From Cymbomonas tetramitiformis (lineage: Eukaryota; Chlorophyta; Pyramimonadophyceae; Pyramimonadales; Pyramimonadaceae), in contig LGRX02009874.1 of assembly GCA_001247695.2 (NCBI GenBank), positions 1-23,238 of the forward strand: a stretch of DNA of 23,238 bases, read 5' to 3'. Made by a program: the position numbers and the translations under genes. Each line of letters opens with the position of its first letter. Position 1 is the stretch's first letter. The notes under the pieces were generated by a model. That model did not search any database and was not told the DNA's origin. It was given only the letters and a program-made list of their open reading frames with translations. Shown here piece by piece: positions 8,359-16,527 of the stretch.

Positions 8359-8391
8359 TTTTTCAAGCAGAACACGCCGTGAGTGTCTATT
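8359..8391 (-). repeat. Inner 33-bp inverted repeat, right copy
   Basis: Perfect 33-base partner of 6999-7031. It is 100% matched whereas the outer terminal repeats differ at about 12% of sites, so the inner pair may be younger, gene-converted or constrained. Confidence 0.9.
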
Positions 8392-8527
8392 ACAACGGCG
8401 CCCACCATTATCACAAGCGAGACAAACCTTCTTAAAGCTTTTTGGAGGCTTCCTCATGATGGCACCAGCAGGAACGAGAGCGTTTGACCTGTGTGCACAT
8501 TATTTGAACACGAGTCGTGAAAAGGAC

Positions 8528-8617
8528 CACCGGTCATAGCCGGATGACATCAAGAAAACTTAATCTAAAATGAACATGAAAATGGGTTAATCTAAAATTA
8601 AGGAAACTTAATCTAAA
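8528..8617 (-). repeat. Right terminal inverted repeat
   Basis: Reverse complement of the left repeat, with about 11 differences, most of them clustered between the first and second TTTAGATTA-type motif. On the plus strand the three motifs appear as TAATCTAAA at 8561, 8588 and 8609. Confidence 0.85.
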
Positions 8618-8621
8618 TTAA

Positions 8622-9580
8622 TTATTTTTCCACTCGAAAGTGCAATAATCAATAATCATATCAATACATGATACATAGTACCATCCAGTTTGATCACGAT
8701 AACAACTGGATGTCAAGTGATGGCGATAGATGGGGACAGAATAATCCAACATGCTGTAGGGCTGGATGGAAAAATCTCCAGACCCGAAGGCATCATACAA
8801 TGCTCAGATAGCAGCTGGTCACTGCTGAGCATTGCCCACACGTCCTACATATCATCGCTGGAGCAAGAACAACAACCACACTGCATTGTGACAATTGATT
8901 CAGTAATGATCAGCACAAAAAGCATGTACATACTCAGATCAGTACTTACATATTGAACTGACAGAGGTTGTTGTGGACACACACACACACATTGTGTTGT
9001 GTTGAACTGCTTAGATTATTATCAAGCCGTGTCCTGATATATTTGGAATCTAGAGATATCACTTTGATATGCTCTTAGTGCACAGCCATATGCCCAAATA
9101 TATCATAGGTTCTGACAAGTTATCACTTAAGTGGTTAATCCGCTTACAGTTGATACACCTAATTAATCATCAGGAAGTGAACCAACTTCCATGGGTTTCA
9201 AATCAGTAAAACCTATATTTATGATCAACCACATATGTTGATCATCAGAGATATTCACTATTATGCCATGAAAATTATCATGTGCAAAAGTGAGATAAGT
9301 TGCATTAGTTCTGTAACTTGCAACTTCCACACACACCGAGATATATTACTGAGGAGATATAATCAAATGGCCAAAAAGGTGGAAAATGGGTAAAAATCGT
9401 TGGCGATAAATTTCAAAACTGAAATTCCGACCCCATTTTATTTTAAATTATGATTTTATACCTATTAAGGTATCAGAAAAACATAATGACCATGGTCATA
9501 TCTCGTGTAACACCCTAAATATCAGGTGTGTAATATCTAGGGGTATACAGAGTTGCTGTACTGAAATACATAAAAAATAA
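8622..9580. other. AT-rich non-coding stretch left of element B
   Basis: No credible gene. It contains a short (AC)n run at 8977-8990, a GATCAAC...GTTGATC hairpin near 9223-9243 and, at about 9507, TGTAACACCC. That last sequence looks like an LTR start but has no second copy in the window. The RT-coding frame of element B is closed by TAA at 9578-9580. Confidence 0.5.
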
Positions 9581-9592
9581 ATACGTGATCAA

Positions 9593-11296
9593 ATGAGGGA
9601 AGACTTTTCAGACATATTCCAGGAGGATCTTCCAGCTGGTCATAGGCCAGAACGGTTTGAAGGTGGTTATCATCGAATCAACATTGAACCTGGGCACAAG
9701 CCGCCATCGCAGCCAGTTCGTACCATACCAGTGCCCATGATGGAAGAGCTCAAACGACAAATCATCAAGTATGTCGAATTGGGTATCCTTCGTCCGTCAT
9801 CATCTCCATATGGATGTCCTATCATTTTCGCTCCTAAGCCAGGTGGGAAGTGGAGGATGTGCTGTGATTATCGAGCCCTTAATAACATCACAATTAAGGA
9901 CACGTATCCATTGCCACCACACGACACCCTTCTTGAACAGCTAAAAGGTGCACGATGGTTTAGCAGATTCGACTTCAATCAGTTTTTCCATCAGATCCCT
10001 ATACATCCAGATGACATCCACAAAACAGCGATTCGCACCAGATACGGTTCCTATGAGTGGACAGTTATGCATTTCGGATTGACCAATGCTCCTGCAACAG
10101 CTCTACGTGTAGGAAATCGGGCATTCTTCGACTTCATCGATCGGTTCCTTGTCATTTTCATGGATGATACTATTGTGTACAGTCCGGACTTTGACAGCCA
10201 CGTGAGTCATGTCCGACAGTTCCTCCAGCGTTGCAGAGATCACCGGTTCTTCATCAGGCCTTCCAAGGTGGAGTTGTTCGTCAGATCCATAGACTTTATC
10301 GGACATCACATCTCTGAAGCAGGCCTATCCATCATCGAAGACCGAATCCGAGCAGTCATGGCAATACAGCCTCCGGTGTCTTATGGTCCTACCGTTGGAA
10401 AGCAGCCTCTACGCCGTATGGCTAAAGATGGCAAGTCATCCCTTCGGTCATTCTTGGGCATGGTCGGTCAATTTAGGAGATTCATACCAAAGTTCTCCAA
10501 GGTTGCCGAGCCGCTCAATCGTCTCCTTAAAGATAATGCAGAGTTTGTCTGGGAATCTGAGCAGCAGAAGGCATTTGATAACCTCAAAAGTGCCATCTGC
10601 ATTGCTCCAGTACTACAACTTCCAGATCAGAAACTGCCATCTATTATGGAGGTCGATGGATCAGGCACACACGTTGGTCAAGTGGTACTACAGGACCAAG
10701 GAAAAGGTATGAAGCCATGTGGCTATCACAGCGTAACTCTCTCCGATACACAGAGACGTTGGCCTATTCCTGAGATCGAGCTATTTGCCATTGTGGAGGG
10801 CTTCCGATTCTTTCGCCACATCTTGCTGGGAGCTTCTGAGACTATTGTACGCTCAGATCATCAGCCACTGGTTTATTTCCAGTCCAAATCCACACTAAGC
10901 CCCAAACAGGCGAGGTGGTTGGATGAGCTCTCCGAGTACAACTTCCGTATAGAGCACATTTCTGGCGAGAAGAATAAGGTTGCAGACGCACTCACTCGTA
11001 TCTCTGCACTCTTTGAACTCACTGATTGTCTGAAACACATAGACAGCACCGAGGTTCCAGTCATACCACCTACAGATTCTACATTCATTGCTCTTATATC
11101 TTCTTCATCAGCTCATCAGCTTCACGACATCATTATATCCCAGTATGATCGTGACACATTTGCACAGACTATATTGGCTAAGCTGACATCATCGACTTCA
11201 TCACAGTCAGTCAGTCAGCAGCTTCGAGCTCATTCAGGGGTTGATCTATCGCAAGACCATATATGGCAGACAGCTGTACATTCCACCTACAGCTAA
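9593..11296 (+). CDS. pol: Element B polyprotein part 1: reverse transcriptase and RNase H
   Basis: The frame opens after TAA at 9578 and the first ATG is 9593. Residues count from there. RT spans about 1-250: KWRMCCDYRALNN, FSRFDFNQFFHQI, MHFGLTNAPAT and the active-site box FMDD at 189-192 (YLDD in most relatives). LRSFLGMVGQFRRFIPKFS marks the thumb/connection, preceded by an extra stretch of about 20 residues (GPTVGKQPLRRMAKDG). RNase H spans about 350-470, with acidic residues in MEVDGSG, PEIELFAI, RSDHQPL and KVADALTR. The frame runs past the real coding end and stops at 11296. From about 11220 the protein-like reading has moved to frame 3. The first ATG is not a convincing natural start; the start was probably far upstream in the intact element. 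Confidence 0.88.
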   Translation: MREDFSDIFQEDLPAGHRPERFEGGYHRINIEPGHKPPSQPVRTIPVPMMEELKRQIIKYVELGILRPSSSPYGCPIIFAPKPGGKWRMCCDYRALNNITIKDTYPLPPHDTLLEQLKGARWFSRFDFNQFFHQIPIHPDDIHKTAIRTRYGSYEWTVMHFGLTNAPATALRVGNRAFFDFIDRFLVIFMDDTIVYSPDFDSHVSHVRQFLQRCRDHRFFIRPSKVELFVRSIDFIGHHISEAGLSIIEDRIRAVMAIQPPVSYGPTVGKQPLRRMAKDGKSSLRSFLGMVGQFRRFIPKFSKVAEPLNRLLKDNAEFVWESEQQKAFDNLKSAICIAPVLQLPDQKLPSIMEVDGSGTHVGQVVLQDQGKGMKPCGYHSVTLSDTQRRWPIPEIELFAIVEGFRFFRHILLGASETIVRSDHQPLVYFQSKSTLSPKQARWLDELSEYNFRIEHISGEKNKVADALTRISALFELTDCLKHIDSTEVPVIPPTDSTFIALISSSSAHQLHDIIISQYDRDTFAQTILAKLTSSTSSQSVSQQLRAHSGVDLSQDHIWQTAVHSTYS

Positions 11297-12704
11297 AGTC
11301 CCCACAGATGACGGTGAGATCACACAGCTTCGCCACATTCTCCTTCATGAGTGCCACTCAGCCACTATTTCTGGTCATGTAGGCAAAAATCGCATGCTTC
11401 ATCTACTGCGTAGCCGATATTATTGGCCAGGAATGACGACGGCAGCCATCCAGTACATTCGGGAGTGCCCCGTTTGTCAACGCCAGAAAACAAGGCGACA
11501 CAAACCTTATGGTCAGTCACATATACGATATTGTGTGCCTAAGACAAAATGGCTTGATGTATCTCTTGACTGGATTACTGACTTGCCTATCACCACTAAT
11601 GGGCACGACAGTATATTTGTGGTAATGTGCCAATTCACTCATCGCTGTCATCTCATTCCCTTCAGCATGACCTGGACTGCTCAGCATACTGCTTCGATAT
11701 ATATGCAGCATATCTTCAAGCTCCATGGTCTTCCGAGGAACATCATCTCAGATCGAGACCCCAGATTTACCTCTACATTCTGGCAAACACTGTGGAAATC
11801 TACTGGTACGAGATTGTCTATGACGTCTTCACACCATCCACAGTCGAATGCAGCCAATGAGAGGAGTCATGCCTTCATTGAGGATATCCTCAGGTACTTT
11901 TCAATTTGTTGATTCGATATTCACCATCCTCTGGTTTATAAACTGATTAGATAGTACTTTTTCATCCACAGGTGTTGTTGCAATGATACTTCAGCCAATT
12001 CGTGGGAGGACAAGTTGCCTCTGGTGGAGTTTGCAATTAACAACACAGTTTCTGCATCTACTGGTTATTCACCATTCTATCTCGACTCGATGGCGCAGCC
12101 ACTTTCGCCTCATGACCTGGCAATCACTATTCCGCCGGAAGCTCCTGTTCCAATACAGAAAGCTATTCGAGATCATTTTGACCAGTACTCGGCTGTACAT
12201 GCCAACGCGGTAGACAACATTTCCCGAGCAGCAGAAATTAGCCAAGCCAGATTCAATAAGACTCACATGCCTCGGCAATATGCAGTAGGGCAGAAAGTTC
12301 TTTTACGGACCGAGTTTATCCAATGGACTGGTTTGACAGAGGCAGGCAGACACTTCAAGCAGCCATATATTGGGCCGTTTACTATATCCAAAGTGCTAAG
12401 CCATGGGCGTGCATACGAGTTAGATTTCGGAGACCTCGATATCCGTATCCATCCGGTACAGCCTGTATTCATAATAGAGCTGTATAATAACGACTCGATC
12501 CAAGCACCTTTGCCTCTGCCACAGATGATCACCGAAGAAGGGCAACCACTGTTTGAGATATCACATATACTCTCAGATAAGATCACTAGAGGTGTCAAGT
12601 ACTACTTAGTGCGATATGCAGGCTACGGCCTTGAGCATGACACCTGGGTCAAAGCCACAGAGCTGACCAATGCAGCAGACATGATAGCTGCCTATGAAGG
12701 CTAA
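11220..12704 (+). CDS. pol: Element B polyprotein part 2: integrase and chromodomain, one intron
   Basis: Frame 3 from about 11220, read as 11220-11893 joined to 11972-12704. It begins with the residues that lead into an integrase (GLIYRK), then an HHCC zinc finger ending CPVCQRQK and the catalytic core. The core has D in VSLDWITDLP, D in ISDRDPRF and E in NAANERS; the last two have 35 residues between them, as required. The intron 11894-11971 interrupts the sequence after FIEDILR. The far side continues with WEDKLPLVEFAINN, exactly the next conserved block of Ty3/gypsy integrases. The C-terminal DNA-binding domain (QYAVGQKVLLRTE) and a chromodomain (about 12540-12690, YLVRYAGYGLEHDTW) end at TAA 12702. 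It is split from the RT/RNase H frame by a frameshift upstream. Confidence 0.88.
11894..11971 (+). other. 78-bp spliceosomal-type intron inside the integrase
   Basis: Begins GTACTTTTC after CTCAG and ends TTCATCCACAG before GTGTTG, with a branch-point-like CTGAT about 28 bases before the acceptor. Without removal there is an in-frame stop (TGA at 11910). Its removal joins two conserved integrase blocks in the same frame with nothing missing or added. The length (78) is a multiple of three. Confidence 0.8.
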
Positions 12705-13359
12705 ACATTATATTAAGCCTGATGCCCTTACTTCTTGTAATATATACTAATACATGTCGATCATCTATATACCTTGCTCTTAATGTTTTATCATTATGTT
12801 GCATAGAAGCGGGAAATTGATCCTTCCTTGCTAAAGGTCGGTGTAGTGAGCCTTGTACAAAATCATACCCTTGCACAGATACGCACACATGCGAGATATC
12901 ATATCTGTGGATAAATAAAAACTGCTAAATGCTACCTTTGCCAAGACCGTGGTTAGTCATCGGATTCTATGGCCAGTCATCCGAAGTTACCGGAGACATC
13001 GACTGAGGTAGACGGAGTTGTGATCCTAAGTTATGCCTGGCACACATAACTAAAATAAATTTCACATTAGTACGTGGCGAATCCATTCTGAATCGACAGA
13101 TGTTCGTCAAAGCGTGCGTACTGGACAAAAAAATTGAGGAGTTGAGCAGACCGGTTAAGGATTATAAGTCCAATTCCGTTAAGCAGGGCCACTCCGTTTG
13201 CATTAAAACAAGCCCCCGGTGAAATAACTCCGGAAACATCGGGCTCCCCGTGACCGCCTGTGAACCTCCAAAGTAGCTTCAGGAGGGGAGGAAGGGTTTG
13301 GTGCACTAATATATAATAACTGTGGAAACATGTACCTAAGGGTTTTCGTCGATCAGTTG

Positions 13360-13368
13360 TATATATAA
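13360..13368 (+). promoter_or_regulatory. TATA-box-like site
   Basis: TATATATAAGG is a good TATA match in otherwise mixed sequence. It lies in the presumed 3' region of element B and has no recognisable gene downstream. It could be an LTR promoter or chance. Confidence 0.25.
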
Positions 13369-13468
13369 GGCCGAGAATCGTTCGATTATAAATTGTTAAA
13401 TCGTGGGATCATCGTTCGCAAAGGCGTCGACGGCTAGCGCAAATAATCCGTAACGTAAACCTCGGATA

Positions 13469-13580
13469 CCTTGAATCGTCACTCTGAAACACGATACGCA
13501 GTTCCAGCGTCGATCTGTATCACGAAACGCAATTCATTGAACCTTGAATCGTCACTCTGCAATACGATACGCAATTCAAA
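13469..13580 (+). repeat. Imperfect direct repeat, 73-bp period, 1.5 copies
   Basis: CCTTGAATCGTCACTCTG is identical at 13469-13486 and 13542-13559. In both copies it is followed by AA(C/T)ACGATACGCA and a TTC-containing tail. Confidence 0.85.
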
Positions 13581-13779
13581 GGGGGCTACATCCTAAGAAC
13601 TGTAAGGGTAATGCCTAAGGTGAGGGTTTAAAGTGGACTCAGTTTCCCCCAATATCCTAAAAACACCATGAGGGACGCCTCAATTCGGTGTAAGAAGACT
13701 GGTACCAGCAGAAGTAACAACAACAAAGACATCAAAGACATATACAAAGGTATGCCCGTTGTGAGGTCACAACTCTTTT

Positions 13780-15082
13780 AAGAGGGGAGATCTGTCAGGG
13801 TTATGACCGATGACATATGTGTCATACATGTCATACGTGTCATGCGTGTCATACCTGTCAGACATGTCATACCATGTCATGTCGAGTCATGTCATGTATT
13901 ATTATGACAGACAGTCGTCAGTACGGTCGACTATGACTGTACATGTCATCGAGATGATAAGTCACATCATCTGTCATTTATTCAAGGTAAGAATTGAATG
14001 GCACATGTCATCGAGAGGCCAATATGTCGGACTCGAGATGGCGAAGCAAGATGCTATCTTGAAGTACCGAATGGTTCGGAGAAGAACGCATCTTCGCTTC
14101 TAGCATGTTCTGAACAAGCATGCGAGTATCATATGGCGAACGCATTATTCGTTCAGCCGATACTAGTCGTTCAACCAATGCCTTGGGTTCACAACCCAAT
14201 AGCGGTGCCATCTATGCGATGGGAGGCATTCGGTATAGATGAGGTAGCGTTGTGCTACAGCAGTATCTTCGGACGAAGTCTGCACTCATCACCCGCTCTT
14301 ACGCTGCACAAGTTGTTACTGTTCAATAACATCGGTGCTATCTTATCATATCATATATATCTAAGGCTCGCTTGTGCGTCCTTAACATATATTGGTTCAC
14401 TGACTGTCTGATATCTTGAACCGGGATATTCCAGTATCCGTTCCTGGCTTCACCATTCAATGCTTTGTTCCACGAGGGCGCTGTCTCCCAGAATATCCCA
14501 GAATGTCACGAATGCTGCGGTTGCTGTGTAATTAATTAGCTGTCGAGCCGCCGAGATGCCAGCAGTCGCAACAACCTGTCTCACTAAGACTATCCAAGCT
14601 TACCAGTATGGGAAGCCCGTTCCTGGCCTCACCCTTCAAGTACTTCGCTCATTAGGACTGCTCCACGGCAAGTGTAATTACAGACGTCATGTCTGTAATG
14701 AAGCCCATTTTTGTTTTGTAAAAAGACTGTAGCCACAGTTCTGACACTCCAAATAAAATCGCGCTGCGTGCAATATGCCAACTTTCACACACAAAATTAT
14801 CTCATAACACAAATCACTGTATTCTTAAACATTGGTGTTTTCGCGGTCTCGAGCAAGAAAAGTCTTGATATTCTCACTTCTACGAAGGCAAAACAAAAAT
14901 GAGCGTCTGCTCAGGTCTACAGGCGCCGCCCTATATATTTCCTAGTTCTCTTCTCTAGACTGTCACCAACTGTCTCGACTAACCCGTAACCTGTATTGTG
15001 CCAGTCACGTGTTCGTCACCAGCGCTACTGACTCAAGTGTCACAACCCGGCTATGTCACACGACAAGCCGCGGGTTGTGACA
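13780..15082 (+). mobile_element. Polypurine tract and candidate 3' LTR of element B
   Basis: AAGAGGGGAGA at 13780-13790 is a typical polypurine tract. It is followed within two bases by TGTCAGGGTTATGACC, typical of an LTR start. A possible end is GGTTGTGACA at 15082, giving TGTCA...TGACA short inverted ends and a length of about 1,290 bp. TATA-like stretches occur near 14350 and 14931. CCGTTCCTGGCTTCACC-like sequence occurs twice (14440, 14619). No second LTR is in the window, so the right end is a guess. Confidence 0.4.
13804..13895 (+). repeat. TGTCAT(A/G)C microsatellite-like repeat
   Basis: About nine degenerate copies of a 9-10-base unit (TGTCATACG, TGTCATGCG, TGTCATACC and so on) lie just inside the candidate LTR start. 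An ACATGTCATCGAGA motif recurs at about 13942 and 14003. Confidence 0.8.
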
Positions 15083-15083
15083 C
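15037..15083. repeat. Perfect inverted repeat, 13-base arms
   Basis: GTGTCACAACCCG (15037-15049) and its exact complement (15071-15083) are separated by 21 bases. The pair lies at the presumed right end of the LTR. Confidence 0.9.
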
Positions 15084-16448
15084 GTTCCTTCGCTTCATAG
15101 GCGGAACGGTGTTGTGGCTGATGTGTTATGCGCAGGGATTGCGGAAGAACGATTTGATGGCTGCTTTTATTTTTCAATTCGTTTATGCATATGTGAAAAC
15201 TCGCGATACTAGGTGTGTGCAGCTTGTGTCGCAGATGTTCCGATGGCGAGGAGGGACGCGCTTTCTTGAGGTGTGGAAGTCTAGGCTCTAGGGCAACCTA
15301 GCTTGGGACGACACCCAACCACATCGCGACATCAGACTCACCTTTGTTTCATATTCTAATCCACGTACCTTGAACATGCATACAAATTTTGAGTAGCATC
15401 GAGTTGGGATAAGGCATAGGCAGTTTTTGTTTTTGGGTTTATGGCGCCTTCTTGGGGTGTGGAAGTCAAGATTAGGCATGCCAACCTTGCTTGGGTTCGA
15501 ACCCAATCACACCGAAGTCAACTCGTTGGCATATATTCATTTTTATCCTGTTGCTACATCTACCCAAAGTTTGCTTTTGATGAAGTTAGAATAAGTCTTA
15601 GGCTGATTTTACTTTTTGGGTTCGGAGTCATCTTCAATTCTAAAAGGTAAAATCAGCCATTGCCTTGGAGCTATAAAATAATCTTCCATCGTCGCCCGCA
15701 CCGCGGCATGCATCCTATTTTGACGATGCGGGAAACAGGCATCGTTCTGCGACATCTCGGACCCAAGCTCCGACTGAGAAAGTCTCGGCGTGTCGGGCGC
15801 AAGAGTTCATCGATATTTGCACCGAGCTTCGAAAATCATCGGCCAACTACGAGATGGCTAAGTTGGTGTGCATCAAGGTCTCTGGGCACAAAGCCACGTG
15901 ATTTACAGGCTTTTAAAGTGGAGGTTCCCCTATTTCTAATGGCCATAACCCATGAATGTTGAGTGAATATTGTAAAGAAAAGTATGAGGGGGTTCGATCT
16001 TGTTATCAATATTAAGAAAAGGAAGAAAAGAAACACCTGGTTATCGAGATCCTCAAAGCCTTCCCCGGAGATGCTCCCTGAAGTATTCAGCCCTTTCGTA
16101 ATGCCAAGGTGACATCCCGTGAACCGATGAAGTACATACCATGCAGCTATGAATAGCTTCCAGTCTGATTCTGTGGCTCAATTAGCAAAATTTCAAAAGA
16201 AAGAGATCATTATATTATCCAACACACTTCCGGGAAGTTCGTGTGTGCTCATTGAATGGTATTATACAGGTATGCGAAATGAAATAAGTGGTGCGAGAAG
16301 ACCAGAGCAGAAACAGTCTTACTTGGCATGGATCTTGCCGCCGCCGCATATTTCACAATTTGGCAGTTCAACTCTCTCAACAACAACTGCATAGCATTTA
16401 GCCTTAACTAACTAGCTTACTCGTTTTCGTCGGTCAACCCCGTGAACC
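15084..16448. other. Hairpin-rich non-coding stretch
   Basis: No credible gene. GGTGTGGAAGTC occurs at 15270 and 15456 (186 bp apart), each followed by a TTGGG...CCCAA hairpin. At 15491-15506 this is the perfect palindrome TTGGGTTCGAACCCAA. Another hairpin with 12-base arms (GGCTGATTTTAC) spans 15601-15658. Architecture and period resemble the 185-bp hairpin family at 7.0-7.9 kb, although overall identity is low. From about 15960 to 16448 nothing was recognised. Confidence 0.5.
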
Positions 16449-16453
16449 TTACA
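16449..16453 (-). terminator. TGTAA polyadenylation signal of the LysM gene
   Basis: On the minus strand TGTAA occurs about 75 bases after the stop codon of the LysM-domain gene. TGTAA is the usual poly(A) signal in chlorophyte green algae, so the site supports both the gene end and the lineage guess. The motif is short and could be chance. Confidence 0.35.
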
Positions 16454-16527
16454 CTTTCAGTAAATGCTCGTTGCAACCGCTGATTCCAGACTCAAATATA
16501 TATTTTGAGCCGTGCACCTCAACTTGC

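Larger units (their letters stand above)
6662..8617. mobile_element. TTAA-flanked, hairpin-filled non-autonomous element (1,956 bp)
   Basis: The two ends are 90-bp inverted repeats (6662-6751 and 8528-8617), matching at about 79 of 90 positions by eye without gaps. Each outer end reads TTTAGATTA and is bordered by TTAA (6658-6661 and 8618-8621), which fits a TTAA target-site duplication as used by piggyBac-type transposases. The inside has no credible ORF. It holds an inner 33-bp perfect inverted repeat, a 58-bp near-perfect palindrome, a 185-bp tandem array and two more divergent hairpin units. It is best read as a non-autonomous DNA transposon or foldback element. The piggyBac link rests only on TTAA and is weak. 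Confidence 0.7.
12705..13779 (+). other. 3' untranslated/internal region of element B, no ORF
   Basis: No credible gene. A TATATATAA box lies at 13360-13368. An imperfect direct repeat beginning CCTTGAATCGTCACTCTG occurs at 13469 and 13542 (73 bp apart), each followed by an ACGATACGCA-type tail. The TATA box and repeats could mean that a second, older LTR lies in this interval. No duplicate of it was found elsewhere in the window. Confidence 0.45.
9581..13792 (+). mobile_element. Ty3/gypsy chromovirus-like retroelement B, 5'-truncated
   Basis: Order RT, RNase H, integrase, chromodomain on the plus strand, with no gag or protease to the left. Coding starts only a few residues before the usual beginning of the RT domain, so the left end is truncated or joined to a missing exon. 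The right end of the internal region is set by a polypurine-like AAGAGGGGAGA (13780-13790) followed by TGTCAGGG. Element B is lower in GC than element A and its proteins are only distantly similar, so the two are different lineages. Confidence 0.8.

Noticed and set aside
7236..8539. Short ORFs of 60-90 codons in the hairpin element
   Set aside because: They follow repeat units and hairpin arms, change frame between copies and have no recognisable protein features.
8690..8956. 88-codon plus-strand ORF left of element B
   Set aside because: No recognised domain, AT-rich context, no link in frame or by clear splice sites to the RT-coding region.
13067..13306. 79-codon minus-strand ORF in the 3' region of element B
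   Set aside because: No motif, no neighbouring exon and no conserved context; likely chance.
14998..15291. 97-codon plus-strand ORF after the candidate LTR
   Set aside because: Starts inside the inverted repeat at the LTR end and shows no domain or signal; treated as chance.
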